Notes: generated by a model not told the origin, from the sequence alone. 64,000 nucleotides of DNA from CBDDDW01 sp965226805 (GCA_965226805.1 CBDDDW010000019.1:40240-104239); one strand, 5' to 3'; shown: positions 27,854 to 37,503, counted from the stretch's first letter. Program-made: numbers and translations.

Positions 27854-29413
27854 ATGGCCGAATACAGGCTCCCCAAAAGGGTAGGTTCTCAGCCAGAGTC
27901 GGGCATCGAAGGAGTGGAAGCCAGAGTCGCGGAGGCTCTGGACCGCGCCGGATACGCAGATGACGGCACTCTGCTGGTTGTAGCCGTATCCGGCGGGCCT
28001 GACTCGATGGCCCTGCTATATTGCCTGTTGAAATTGCGGGAAAGACGGGGTATCAGACTCCATGTCGCCCACTTGAACCATAACTTCAGAGAAGAGGCCG
28101 ACGAGGATGCCCGGTTCGTGGCCTCACTGGCCGAGAGATTGGATGTCCCCGCCAGCGTGGGAAAGGCGGACCCCACCGCTTACCAGAAGGAGATGGGGAT
28201 TTCATCCTTCGAGGAGGCGGCGCGGGAGGTCCGTTACAGATACCTGACGACAGTGGCCTCGGACAACGGCGCCGCAGCAGTGGCCCTCGGACATACTTCC
28301 GACGATCAGGCCGAATCTGTGCTCATGCACATCCTTCGTGGCAGCGGTATCCACGGGCTCAGGGGCATGGCCGAACTCGCTACTTGGAGCGACAGGGTCG
28401 ACGGCCCCGGCGCTACCCTCTTCAGGCCCCTCTTGCGGGTGACCAAGGGGGATACTGAGGTCTATTGCAGGAAGCTGGGTGTAGATTTCAGGGTGGACCC
28501 CGCCAATCGACTTCTGCGTTTTACGCGCAACCGATTGCGACATGACCTCTTCCCTGAGCTTGAGACCTATAACCCACGGGTAGGTGAGGCGCTCGGCAGG
28601 CTTTCCCGTACCGCATCTCTGGTAACGGACTTCGTTGACACGGAGGTGGACGGACTCTGGCCCGACATTGCCCAGACGCGAGGCGATGATATCTACCTGG
28701 ACTCTACCCGGCTGGGGGCCCTTCACCCTTTGCTGCAACGAATGGTGCTCCGCAGGGCGTATCAGGAACACTCCGGAGATACCCGCCGTTTAGAGGAAGT
28801 CCACCTCAGCGCCATGGCGGAACTCATCTGGGCCGCTCCAGGCAAGATGCTCACTCTCCCCAGAGGATTGTGGCTCCACCGCAGCTACGACCGGCTCATC
28901 CTGTCCCGAAGGGCGGAGGCGCCGTGCCCCCTTCCTGCGTTGGAGGGTGTATATAGCCTAGCGCTCCCCTCCACGTCGAGCGAAAGCGCCATGGAAATCC
29001 CCGGCTGGCACATCGCGGCTCGTGTCATGGACTCGCAAGGTTCTCGGCCGGATGACCCTTTCGAAGCCGCCTTTGATGGGCGTTCCATAGGAGACACCGT
29101 GCAGGTACGTACGCGCCTTCCAGGGGACCGCTTCCAGCCTCTTGGGATGCGGGTAGAAAAGAAGCTGCAAGACTTCTACGTAGATGAGAAGGTGCCTCGG
29201 GCGTGGCGGGACCGGATTCCCCTCTTAGTTACTGAGCGAGGCATTGCCTGGGTGGTGGGCTACCGTATCGCGGAGTGGGCCCGTGTCCGACTGGAACAAA
29301 ACCATGGCCAGGATTTCCTGCGAATCAGGTTTAGCTCCAACAGCCTACGCGACTCCTGGTCCAATCTCCCCGACCTCTCCGATGAGGACCTGGACGAGGC
29401 AAAACGCATCTAG
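27854..29413 (+). CDS. tilS: tRNA(Ile)-lysidine synthetase
   Basis: Modifies C34 of the CAU-anticodon tRNA-Ile to lysidine, changing its decoding from AUG to AUA; essential in most bacteria. The 519 residues contain the PP-loop SGGPDS (residues 46-51), HLNHNFREEADEDARFV, LGHTSDDQAESVLMHILRGSG, RFTRNRLRHDLFPEL, and a C-terminal TilS domain (GDRFQPLGMRVEKKLQDFYVDEKVPR). The open frame extends 35 codons upstream, but the ATG at 27854 has GGAGGT about 10 nt upstream and fits the family length. Confidence 0.93.
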   Translation: MAEYRLPKRVGSQPESGIEGVEARVAEALDRAGYADDGTLLVVAVSGGPDSMALLYCLLKLRERRGIRLHVAHLNHNFREEADEDARFVASLAERLDVPASVGKADPTAYQKEMGISSFEEAAREVRYRYLTTVASDNGAAAVALGHTSDDQAESVLMHILRGSGIHGLRGMAELATWSDRVDGPGATLFRPLLRVTKGDTEVYCRKLGVDFRVDPANRLLRFTRNRLRHDLFPELETYNPRVGEALGRLSRTASLVTDFVDTEVDGLWPDIAQTRGDDIYLDSTRLGALHPLLQRMVLRRAYQEHSGDTRRLEEVHLSAMAELIWAAPGKMLTLPRGLWLHRSYDRLILSRRAEAPCPLPALEGVYSLALPSTSSESAMEIPGWHIAARVMDSQGSRPDDPFEAAFDGRSIGDTVQVRTRLPGDRFQPLGMRVEKKLQDFYVDEKVPRAWRDRIPLLVTERGIAWVVGYRIAEWARVRLEQNHGQDFLRIRFSSNSLRDSWSNLPDLSDEDLDEAKRI

Positions 29414-29457
29414 GGACCGGCTGAGTCCGGATGGAGGATTCGCGACAGGTGACCCGG

Positions 29458-30282
29458 CTAGAGCCCCAGAAGCCGGGATGGGTTGTCCTTGGCCATGATC
29501 CCCACTTCAACTTCCTCCATGCCGGCCTGGACGAGGGTGGCCATGCCCATGCGGAACCCCTCTGGAGCGATGGGGTTGTAGTCCTGCCCGAAATCGGTGC
29601 TGAGGATGCAGTGCTCCGGACCGATGGCCCATAGCAGATCGGCAAGCTCCGACGGGCGCATCATTACCGCGACGCAGTGCTCGATGAACGCGCCCTTCTC
29701 CGCCATCGCCTTCATATCTTCCACGGTCATACCGGTCCAGAAGGACATGGTAGACGCGTGGGTCACCACCACGCGGTTGATGCCCAGGTTCCTAGCCTCG
29801 TCCACCAGCACCAGGCTCTCCCCGGTGGACAGGTGGCCCGTGGCCAGGACCATGTCGTGCTGCTTGATTGTCTCGAGTATTGGATAAACTTCGGGTAGAA
29901 GGCGGCCCCGGTTGTTGAGAATGGATATGCCGCCCTCGAGTCCTCTGTACTCCCGGTCTGCGCGGGCGGAGTAGGTAGGCATCCATACTATGCGGGCGCC
30001 CATGTTGGCGGAGGCCTCGACGGCCATCGGATTCAAGCCTCCCACCTCTACGTCCAGGCATATGCCGCCTATCAGGGAGATGCCCTCGATCATCGTGCTG
30101 ACGGTATAGGCCACTGGATGGGTTGGGTATTCGTGACTCTTGATCACGACGCTCCTCATGTCCAATTGTTTGGCGCTCTCCGCTACCGCGATGGCGTCGG
30201 AGCGGCGGTCTACCCTGGGATCGGGAGCGAAATGAACGTGAATGTCCACCGAGTCCTCAATGAGCCTGTCTGCAGCAGCCAA
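29458..30282 (-). CDS. Amidohydrolase-like protein (DUF6282-like)
   Basis: 274 residues. Near the N-terminus DIHVHFAPDP resembles the metal-binding H-x-H of the amidohydrolase superfamily. Further motifs are VVIKSHEYPT, ATGHLSTGESLVLVDEA, VVVTHAST and ILSTDFGQDYNP, which supply further His and Asp ligands. This fits a metal-dependent hydrolase of the DUF6282 type; the substrate is unknown. The start is a TTG at 30282 with AAAGGAG about 5 nt upstream. It ends 45 bp from tilS in convergent orientation. Confidence 0.75.
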   Translation of the reverse strand: MAAADRLIEDSVDIHVHFAPDPRVDRRSDAIAVAESAKQLDMRSVVIKSHEYPTHPVAYTVSTMIEGISLIGGICLDVEVGGLNPMAVEASANMGARIVWMPTYSARADREYRGLEGGISILNNRGRLLPEVYPILETIKQHDMVLATGHLSTGESLVLVDEARNLGINRVVVTHASTMSFWTGMTVEDMKAMAEKGAFIEHCVAVMMRPSELADLLWAIGPEHCILSTDFGQDYNPIAPEGFRMGMATLVQAGMEEVEVGIMAKDNPSRLLGL

Positions 30283-30473
30283 GACCGCTCCTTTTGACTT
30301 TAGGATTCCGTTCAGCCGCCAAAGGCCACGGGGGACGGGAAGCTGGGGCCATGGGGCTTGAGCGCTCGCCCTACGTTGGGCAGCAATCGGGAAGAGACAG
30401 GCGCAAGCATAAGGCTCTCCTTTAGGCTTGTCAAGCCAGCTTGCTGACCTTCCCAGATAAGGCCGAAGAGCGG

Positions 30474-30482
30474 TGATATAAT
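30474..30482 (+). promoter_or_regulatory. Extended -10 promoter
   Basis: TGATATAAT (TGn plus TATAAT at 30477-30482) lies about 78 bp before the ATG of the first thioredoxin-like lipoprotein gene. No good -35 element is visible, as is usual for extended -10 promoters. Confidence 0.5.
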
Positions 30483-30559
30483 AATGGGGTTCGGTCGGTC
30501 CGAATGTTCAAGCTGGTGCGAGGAAACCGCCGTGAAGAATCGGGCGTAGTGGTTAGTGT

Positions 30560-31936
30560 ATGAAGAAGCTACTGTACGTGATTCCACTTCTGGTGTTAGC
30601 TCCGCTATTGGTGGCCTGCGGCGACGAACAGGCTACCCCTACTGAGGCTGTTTCGCCGGCTGAGTCGATATCGACGCCGGAGCGGGAGCAGGTAAACCTG
30701 TCCACCTCGGTCGAGACAACGTTGAGCACTCCGACAGCCTCAGGGGAGTCAGCCTCAGCGAATCCCACTCCCACGTCAACGCCCACGCCCACTCCCATTC
30801 CCACGAGCACTCCCGAGGACGGATCGACGGCTCTGCCCACAGCCAAACCATTGGAAGCGACTCCGACGCCGGTCCCGCCAGCGAAGGTAGCCGAGGGTCC
30901 CCTGGCCCAAGAGCTGGTGGGGACGCAGGCCTGGATCAACTCGGAACCCCTGAGTATCGCCGGTCTGAAGGGCAAGGTGGTGCTGATCGATTTCTGGACA
31001 TACACCTGCGTAAACTGCATTCGCACCCTCCCATACCTCAAGGTCTGGCACTCCAAGTACCTCGACGACGGGCTGGTTATTATCGGGGTGCATACGCCCG
31101 AGTTTGAGCACGAGAAGGTGCTCGAGAACGTGCAAAGGGCGGTAGAGAATTACGGCGTCGGCTGGGCGGTGGTCCAGGACAACGATTTTAGAACCTGGCG
31201 CGCCTACCAGAACCGCTATTGGCCCGCCAAGTACCTCATAGACAAGGACGGCGTGATTCGCTACACCCACTTCGGTGAAGGGGCCTATGTGGAAACGGAG
31301 TTGAGAATTCGGGAACTACTCGAGGAGGCCGGTGCGGACTTGTCCATTCTGAACTCGGAGATGCCGAATAACCAGCCTCTGGACCCTGATTATGTGGATA
31401 GCGGCGGCCGGGGGTACACCCGGGAGCTATACGCGGGCCATGAGCGTGGGTTTGCCGATCTGTTCTCCGGACGCGGTGGCTATGTAGGGGATCCGGCATA
31501 TTACGATTCCCGAGATAAAGTGGTCTTGTACGAAGACCCGGGTGACCACGCGTCACACCTTCTCTACTTACAGGGGGCCTGGCGGACCGGCAGAGAGAGC
31601 TTACAGCATGCCAGAGAGACCACTGAGTACGAGGACTATATCACGTTGAAGTTCGCCGCCAGGAGTGTCAACGCTGTTATGGATGTCGAAGGCGAAGTGG
31701 TGGAGCCAGTCAAGGTGTTGGTTACTCTGGATGGACAGCCCATGACGGACGAAAACAAAGGGGACGATGTGGTAATCGAGGAGGACGGTAGGAGCTTCCT
31801 TTACATCGATGGGCCGAGGATGTACTCCATCGTCCAAGCGCCCAGGTACGGCGCCTACGAGCTTCGATTAAGCCCCAACTCCCTCCAGTTCAGCATATTC
31901 GCGTATACCTTCGGCGTGTACGCATCCGGCGTCTAG
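30560..31936 (+). CDS. Thioredoxin-like lipoprotein (DipZ/redoxin type)
   Basis: Extracytoplasmic thiol-disulfide protein of 458 residues. A type II signal peptide ends LLVAC with lipidated Cys20. Residues 21-110 form a Ser/Thr/Pro-rich linker with TPTPT runs, typical of surface-tethered proteins in Gram-positive-like envelopes. Next is a redoxin domain with Cys150-Val-Asn-Cys153 (WTYTCVNCIRTLPYL), and a C-terminal beta-rich domain (about 290-458) as in DipZ-type proteins. A second thioredoxin-fold lipoprotein gene follows about 105 bp downstream. Together they probably maintain redox state or mature proteins outside the cytoplasmic membrane. Confidence 0.85.
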   Translation: MKKLLYVIPLLVLAPLLVACGDEQATPTEAVSPAESISTPEREQVNLSTSVETTLSTPTASGESASANPTPTSTPTPTPIPTSTPEDGSTALPTAKPLEATPTPVPPAKVAEGPLAQELVGTQAWINSEPLSIAGLKGKVVLIDFWTYTCVNCIRTLPYLKVWHSKYLDDGLVIIGVHTPEFEHEKVLENVQRAVENYGVGWAVVQDNDFRTWRAYQNRYWPAKYLIDKDGVIRYTHFGEGAYVETELRIRELLEEAGADLSILNSEMPNNQPLDPDYVDSGGRGYTRELYAGHERGFADLFSGRGGYVGDPAYYDSRDKVVLYEDPGDHASHLLYLQGAWRTGRESLQHARETTEYEDYITLKFAARSVNAVMDVEGEVVEPVKVLVTLDGQPMTDENKGDDVVIEEDGRSFLYIDGPRMYSIVQAPRYGAYELRLSPNSLQFSIFAYTFGVYASGV

Positions 31937-32042
31937 GTCCAATCCAAGCCCATATGTTTGCTCGGAGGGTTCCTATTCATCCAAGTAAATCCCCATTGGC
32001 CTGGCGCTGCCTCTTTCCAGGCACAGGGGCGAGGTGATGTGA

Positions 32043-33011
32043 TTGCCTAGGGCCAGCGTCACATTCAAGGCTCTCTTAGTTGCCGGAATCATAGGGCTGG
32101 TGGCGTCCGTCGCTTGCTCCTCGAGTTCCGAGATTCCCGGCGAAGCGGAATCCTCGGGCGCTGCCAAAGAAGGGGGGCAGCCCGAATCCGCCGAGCTACT
32201 TCTGCAACCCGACGAGGTACCACTGATCGAGGGACCCGTTTCGCCTGATGGCCTGCAGGCCATATTCGCGACCGCAGACCTGGGTATAGGCAGGAACCGC
32301 ATAGGCTTCGTATTGACCGCACCGGATGACTTCGTGCGCGTGCCGGAGGCTACTGTATCATCCCTTTTCGAAGGGGAGCCCAGGGAGACCGTACAGGCCG
32401 TCTTCCGCCCATGGCCCTACGGGATCAGAGGACTTTACACTACCTACCTTGCCTTCGATACCCCAGGGAGCTGGAGCATCGACATTAGCGTCTTGGACCC
32501 AGACGGGGCGGCAAAGCACGCCACCCTTGATTTCGCCGTTAACGACAACTCCTCTGCAGTAGCGGTGGGTTCTCCCGCCGTCAGGAGCCGTAACAAGACC
32601 CTCGATGATGTGGAGGGGTTCGGCGAGCTCACCACCGGCTCGTTAAACGATCCTGACCTGTACATGGTCACCATCGCCGATGCGGTCACCAGTGGCCTGC
32701 CAAGTGTGGTAGTGATGGCCAGCCCCGCCTTCTGTACAAACGCCGTATGTGGCCCCCAGGTCGAGGTCTTGCAGGAGCTGAAGAACAAGTACAAGGGGCA
32801 GTCCAACTTCATCCATGTGGACATCTATGATAATCCCGAGGAGATACAGGGGGATCTGACAAAGGCGCGCCTCTCTCCGATAGTGTCGGAATGGGGACTT
32901 CCTAGCATCGAGTGGTCCTTCGTGATTGACCGCCAAGGCACCGTGACCGCCAGGTTCGAAGGCTTCGCGACCCTCGACGAGCTAGAGCAGGCCCTCCAAG
33001 AGGTTATCTGA
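32043..33011 (+). CDS. Lipoprotein with a C-terminal thioredoxin-like domain
   Basis: 322 residues with a type II signal peptide (GLVASVAC, Cys25) and a low-complexity linker. The middle beta-rich domain (about 60-165) is immunoglobulin-like in its alternation. The C-terminal thioredoxin fold has a spaced pair CTNAVCGPQ (Cys-x4-Cys rather than Cys-x2-Cys), FIHVDIYDN and PSIEWSFVIDRQGTVTARFEG. The wider Cys spacing argues against classical oxidoreductase action and might bind a metal instead. TTG start at 32043 after GAGGTG; it follows the DipZ-like gene on the same strand. Confidence 0.75.
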   Translation: MPRASVTFKALLVAGIIGLVASVACSSSSEIPGEAESSGAAKEGGQPESAELLLQPDEVPLIEGPVSPDGLQAIFATADLGIGRNRIGFVLTAPDDFVRVPEATVSSLFEGEPRETVQAVFRPWPYGIRGLYTTYLAFDTPGSWSIDISVLDPDGAAKHATLDFAVNDNSSAVAVGSPAVRSRNKTLDDVEGFGELTTGSLNDPDLYMVTIADAVTSGLPSVVVMASPAFCTNAVCGPQVEVLQELKNKYKGQSNFIHVDIYDNPEEIQGDLTKARLSPIVSEWGLPSIEWSFVIDRQGTVTARFEGFATLDELEQALQEVI

Positions 33012-33415
33012 GTCAGAGCGTCTGCTCCAGCTTAGGACGTGAACAGTGGGTAGGGGTGACGTGGGGAGCCCGTCTCATAACTACCATGAGGGAGCGCTGG
33101 CCTCTTTCCTCTCCCTTTGATGGGAGAGGATTAAGGTGAGGGTGATCCTCTCATCGGCGCGTAACCGTCATTTCTAGATAGCGTGCTGCGGACTTTCGTC
33201 GGCACCCCCTCATCCTGACCTTCTCCCGCCAGGGGAGAAGGGACTTCTGAGACCGGCTCCGTGCGGCGCCCCTTCCCTTGCATGGGTGGGCCGGCCGAGC
33301 GGCACCGGAAACCCCCCGATTTGGCCACGTGCGTGGTTGTAATGTAACATGTCATGCATGAGACGATGCCTCCCACGTGGCGGCTAGGTCGGACTCCTGG
33401 AAAGAAGGGTGCCAT
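33012..33415. other. Repeat-rich intergenic stretch
   Basis: No gene is recognised in these 404 bp. Two inverted repeats are visible: CTCTCCC/GGGAGAG at 33109-33128 (family P2, followed by ATTAAGGTGAGGGTGA) and CTTCTCCC/GGGAGAAG around 33219-33240. Confidence 0.6.
33104..33144. repeat. Palindromic repeat (family P2)
   Basis: Hairpin CTCTCCC-TTTGAT-GGGAGAG followed by a GGTGAGGG tail. The same unit is nested at 34235-34292 and inside both 163-bp miniature elements (50788-50950 and 63098-63260). Confidence 0.7.
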
Positions 33416-34219
33416 TTGGAACGCAAGGAACTGGGCAAGACCGGAGTTAAGGTATCCGAGATCGGGTTGGGGACGTGGGATTACAAGGGCGGCACTGAGC
33501 CACTCGTACGGGGCATCTCCCTGGGCGCAACCCATATCGACACGGCCGAGATGTACAGCACCGAGGACATTGTCGGCGAGGCCGTACGAGGGCTACGAGA
33601 CCGTGTCTTCATTGCTACCAAGGTGCTGGGCAGCCATCTGAGGTACGACCAGGTTATCAGCGCAGCCAACAACAGCCTCCGGAAGCTGGACATGGAGTAC
33701 ATCGACCTCTACCAGCTCCACTGGCCTAACTCCGGGGTACCTATCGGAGAGACCATGGGGGCGATGGAGGACCTGGTGGACATGGGCAAGGTGCGGTTCA
33801 TCGGGGTTAGCAACTTTACCGCCCGGGAGCTACAAGAGGCCCAGGATTCCATGAGGAAGTACGAGATCGTCTCCAACCAGGTGATGTACAACCTGAACGA
33901 CCGCGGAATAGAGAGGAGCACTCTTCCTTACTGCCGGCGCAACAACGTCACCGTCATCGCGTACACACCCCTTGCCGGGGGGGCGCTGACTTCCAGGCCC
34001 CTGCTACGGCGAAGGCGGGCGTTGGCTGTGCTGGAGAGCATAGCCCGTGACACCGGCAAGACCATGGCCCAGGTAGCCCTGAACTGGTGCACCTCCAGGG
34101 AGAACGTGATAGCGATACCCAAGGCCAACGGTGTTGACCGCGTCGTAGAGAATTGCGGCGCCTCAGGCTGGAGGCTGTCGTCGGAGCAGGTCGAGGCCCT
34201 GGACAGGGCCTTCGGGTGA
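33416..34219 (+). CDS. Aldo/keto reductase
   Basis: NADPH-dependent TIM-barrel reductase of about 267 residues from a TTG start at 33416 (the longer frame has no ribosome-binding site). The catalytic tetrad is present: Asp in HIDTAEMYS, Tyr in the same motif, Lys in FIATKV and His in LYQLHWPN. GVSNF and the cofactor-binding IPKANGVDRVVEN near the C-terminus complete the family pattern. Substrate unknown. A nested palindrome directly follows the stop codon and may end transcription. Confidence 0.9.
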   Translation: MERKELGKTGVKVSEIGLGTWDYKGGTEPLVRGISLGATHIDTAEMYSTEDIVGEAVRGLRDRVFIATKVLGSHLRYDQVISAANNSLRKLDMEYIDLYQLHWPNSGVPIGETMGAMEDLVDMGKVRFIGVSNFTARELQEAQDSMRKYEIVSNQVMYNLNDRGIERSTLPYCRRNNVTVIAYTPLAGGALTSRPLLRRRRALAVLESIARDTGKTMAQVALNWCTSRENVIAIPKANGVDRVVENCGASGWRLSSEQVEALDRAFG

Positions 34220-34234
34220 GAGAGAGGGAGAGGT

Positions 34235-34292
34235 CCCTCACCCTGTCCTTCTGACATCCCTCTCCCAGTGGGAGAGGGACTGATGGTGAGGG
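34235..34292. repeat. Nested palindromic repeat (family P2)
   Basis: Outer arms CCCTCACC (34235-34242) and GGTGAGGG (34285-34292) enclose CCCTCTCCC-AGT-GGGAGAGGG (34258-34278). It lies just 3' of the aldo/keto reductase gene. Confidence 0.7.
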
Positions 34293-34385
34293 CTGCTACC
34301 GCCCGCCTACTGCGTGGTTTGACTCACCGCCGCGTGCAATGATATAGTCCGAGCTATGACGCATCAGTATAAGTAACACCAAGAC

Positions 34386-34715
34386 TTGGACTCCGATGGT
34401 GCGTGGGATGATGGGGAGCCGGGTCTGCCAGACTTTACAATCATCCTTGACATCGGGGGAGACGGAACAGGAGACCGATTCACCCAGACGATCTCCACCA
34501 GTGATTACGGGTTCGTTGATGTGCCACGAGGGCCCTTCGTTATATGGGAATCGCCATCGCCGGGCTGGATCCAGACACGGCCAGGTGGTTGCCCCTATAC
34601 CAGATCGCTGTTACCTGGCCAGGTGATCGAGGGTCTCGACTTCGGAAGCTGCAATCCAATCCATTCGGGTCTTGCTGAAGGCATAGGGTCAGCCGAAATG
34701 GAGAATCTCGGATAA
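34386..34715 (+). pseudogene. SdrD B-like/Cna-B adhesin repeat fragment
   Basis: 109 codons containing LDSDGAWDDGEPGLPDFTI, a pattern of calcium-binding SdrD B-like repeats of surface proteins (D-x-N/D-x-D...GEPGL). YGFVDVPRGPFVIWE and GQVIEGLDFGSCN follow. The frame is preceded by an in-frame TAA four codons upstream, and no signal peptide or anchor is present. It is probably the residue of a larger secreted protein. Confidence 0.55.
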
Positions 34716-34813
34716 TATGTCATCCCTGACTATAGTGGCAGTCCGCTTCCAGTCACCCCATCAGGCTTAACCCTGGGGCCGTTAGAAGATTCACTTTCAA
34801 AGGAGCAAAAGTA

Positions 34814-34915
34814 ATGGGTGATAAGGGTGGTAAAAAAGATAAAGCCAAAAAGGAAAAACAGACAACTGCACAACATACTCTAAAGGAAAAACGTAAATTG
34901 AAAAAAGAGAAGTAG
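34814..34915 (+). CDS. Lysine-rich 33-residue protein
   Basis: A tiny gene with a good AAAGGAG site 8 nt before the ATG. It encodes MGDKGGKKDKAKKEKQ, then a TTAQHTLKEKRKLKKEK tail. About 45% of residues are Lys and the only acidic residues are Asp and Glu, so it is strongly basic. I recall similar very short GDKG-K-DK proteins in related genomes, possibly nucleic-acid or ribosome associated; no function is established. The IS1380 copy A target site lies 1 bp after its stop. Confidence 0.65.
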   Translation: MGDKGGKKDKAKKEKQTTAQHTLKEKRKLKKEK

Positions 34916-34920
34916 ATTTA

Positions 34921-36664
34921 GCCGATATTTCCCAGATGGAATCCAGTGCTTTCATAAACACACCATCCTGAGACAGTCCAGACTATAAGATCGCCTGCTG
35001 AAGTTGTCAACTGCCACCAACCGCGCTAATATCACTTCATCTAGAGAAACAGGGTCTCCAAACCACTGGGAAAGGCTCTAAACGGATTATTCAGACCGAA
35101 CCTCACGCTGCAAGTCGCGCACCTTGCTCAGGGCAGCCTCGATATGATCACGATTCCCTAACAGACACATGCTCCTATCCAGAATTGAAACGAAGTCTCC
35201 CTATCCGCTCCAGCATTTCATCGAACATCTCCCTGGTCACCATCACCTCGGCAAGCTGGAACACAAGCCTCCTCGCATGACGCACCAGTCGCCCGCCTAT
35301 CTTGATGAGTCTCGTCTGAATACTTGTCAGGGACCAGCTCTTTATCGCTTCTGGCAGAGCCAGCCTTCTGAAGAAGTTGCCCAGATTGTATGCCAGGATG
35401 AATAGCCACAGCCTCACCTAATTAGCCACGAACTTATGGCACGAGAGCCGAGTCCAATTGAGGGCGTATTTCCCCTCTTTAATCCACTGCTCTGCTGTGC
35501 CTCTGCCATTGTAGAAGCTGACTAGTCCCTTCGTTGGATAGCTCAGGTTGGTTACGATGAAGCCTACTCTTGGGAACAGTTCTCCCTGATGCCACTCCAC
35601 CTTGGCCACTACTCTTCGAGGAACATTCCAACTCTGGGCCTGATAAACGAAGTCGTGATACGAGACGATGGGCTTTTGAGAGGGCCACTCGGTAGGCCGT
35701 ACCAACAGGTGAGCTATTTCCTTCTGAAGCACTTCGTTCGCCGGAAGCCTTATGGCGTAGCCGATATGCCTTGTCTCCAGGTACTCGTAAATCTCAGGCT
35801 TGGCAAAAGCAGCGTCTGCTCGAAACAGCAGCCTCACCGCCAGCTTCAGGTAGCGCTCGACGATGGGATTGATGAACTCCTTCCAGCCATCGGCGCTGTG
35901 GACGTTGCCTGGTCTGAGAACCGCCCCTTCGCAATCTCCAAACTGGTTGAAGCAGAACAAGGGGTGATAGCACATGCATCCAAAGTGGCCGTTGTAGGCT
36001 GCTTCCTCCTGCTCGCCATGCACCGGACTCTCCGAACTGTCGATGTCCAGGATGATACGCCTGTGTACGGTCTTGGCTAATGCACGTTTTATCCATTCGA
36101 CATTCAGCCGCTCAATGCCCTTGAGGTTTTCCTTTTGTGTCAGCAACTCCGTCTCGAACCTACCCATCTCGCTGGTGCTGGCCGCGTTCCTGTCAGGGCC
36201 TTTCCAGCCTACCACTACTCTCAGGGCTGGGTCTTGGGAAAGGCGGTCGGCATCATTGGTGTCGTCGTATCCAGCGAGGCGGCTGTAGACTGACTGTCTC
36301 AGCAGTGGGATTAGCTGATGCAGGATGTTTTTGCCCGTTCGACTCTCTTTGAGGAATTCGTCGGCAGAGTCGGTCAGGCTTAGGGCGTCATCAAGCTCTC
36401 TGCACGCCAGCAGTCCTGCGTCTGAGGTGATGGTAGCACCGCGAAACTCCACGCGAACTTTGGAGTCAAAGTCGAGCTTGAGAGGGGTCTTTTCGTCGTC
36501 ACCCATAAGGTGCCTCCAACACGATTACGTAATCAGAAGCCAGAACCTATATTCATGGGTGTATTATAATGTATAGACTCCCATTATATCCGTTTAGTAA
36601 TCAGAATATTCATAGTAATCACAGGAACGCCAATCACCACTTGGGTCTATCTGGGAAATCCAGG
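34921..36664 (-). mobile_element. IS1380-family insertion sequence, copy A
   Basis: A 1744-bp element with 4-bp target duplications TTTA (34917-34920 and 36665-36668). The termini share TTTCCCAGAT (GCCGATATTTCCCAGAT and, inverted, CCTGGATTTCCCAGAT). It is nearly identical to copy B at 38972-40715 but in the opposite orientation. Its transposase gene has a premature amber codon. Confidence 0.9.
35175..36506 (-). pseudogene. IS1380 transposase with internal amber codon
   Basis: 443 codons identical to copy B apart from two visible changes: Gln to TAG at 35416-35418 (after KFVAN) and Pro to Ser near the C-terminus (RFNSG). The stop removes about 80 residues after the catalytic region, including LFILAYNLGNFFRRL. 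Copy A is therefore probably dependent on copy B for movement. Confidence 0.88.
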
Positions 36665-36750
36665 TTTAGACCATACACGGAATCAGACGACGCGGTAGCA
36701 GCAGACCTATGGCGATTCTGCTCTGAGGTTGCCGCTATGAGGGAGACGCC

Positions 36751-37500
36751 GTGACGATTGCTCTCCCCAAAGGGGATTTCTTGGTGACGGCTGGATTTGC
36801 CGCTATCGCGGGCGCGGGTGCCGCGTCGAGCTTCACGGTGTTCGCCAACGCCAGCACATGGTACCTTGGTCTGGTTGCGGTAGTCACGGTGGGCGTGTAC
36901 CCCCTTCTTGCGGGCTGGCTATCGCCATCGCTCAGAGATGTTGCGCTCTTCCCCATCAGCATATTGTTCGGCCTTTCAGTCGCGTGGGCTATCGACGGGC
37001 CGCTCTCTTCAGATTCACATCCCATCTGGTTCATCTTCGTCCTCACAATATTCTATGGTGGCGGGGCATCTGTGGCATTCTGTGTGGGCTGGATAGCGAG
37101 GCAGTACCTTCTCCGGTTACGGGGACATAGGATGCCCATGAGCCACCTGGCCATGGCGTCTCTGGTGGCTGTTTGTCACTCGTTCGCCCTCACTGTGCTC
37201 TACTTTGGGTTCGCTGCCATTCCCGATCTGAGTGGATTGATAGGAGTCGTTGCGGGGACCGCGATCATCTGGAGTGATCGCCACAGGGGTCGTTGGAGTT
37301 CGCTTGGACTTGGACTTTCCCTGCTCTAGCTGGGGGCATCAATAGGAACGCCGGTCTACTGGGGGGCATCTGTCGTCAAAGGATTAGTCTACACGGCAAC
37401 AGGGTATGGGTGGGTCGCGCTGGCTCTGGTCGGGCTTGCGGTTTGGAACATTCTCAAATGGAGGCAAGGCAGCGAAAGAGCCGCCTTGGGTGATTCGTAA
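36751..37500 (+). pseudogene. Multi-pass membrane protein with in-frame amber codon
   Basis: 249 codons from a GTG at 36751 to TAA at 37498. About six hydrophobic segments are visible (FLVTAGFAAIAGAGAASSF, YLGLVAVVTVGVYPLLAGWL, LFPISILFGLSVAWAI, FIFVLTIFYGGGASVAFCVG, and, after the stop, VALALVGLAVW). A TAG at 37327-37329 interrupts the frame, which then continues open for another 56 codons with the same hydrophobic character. A nonsense mutation in a once-intact gene is the simplest reading. Family not recognised. The next gene starts 3 bp downstream. Confidence 0.65.
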
Positions 37501-37503
37501 ACG

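Noticed and set aside
35416..35418. Genome-wide reassignment of TAG
   Set aside because: Several intact genes (for example tilS and the first lipoprotein) end with TAG, so amber is a normal stop here.
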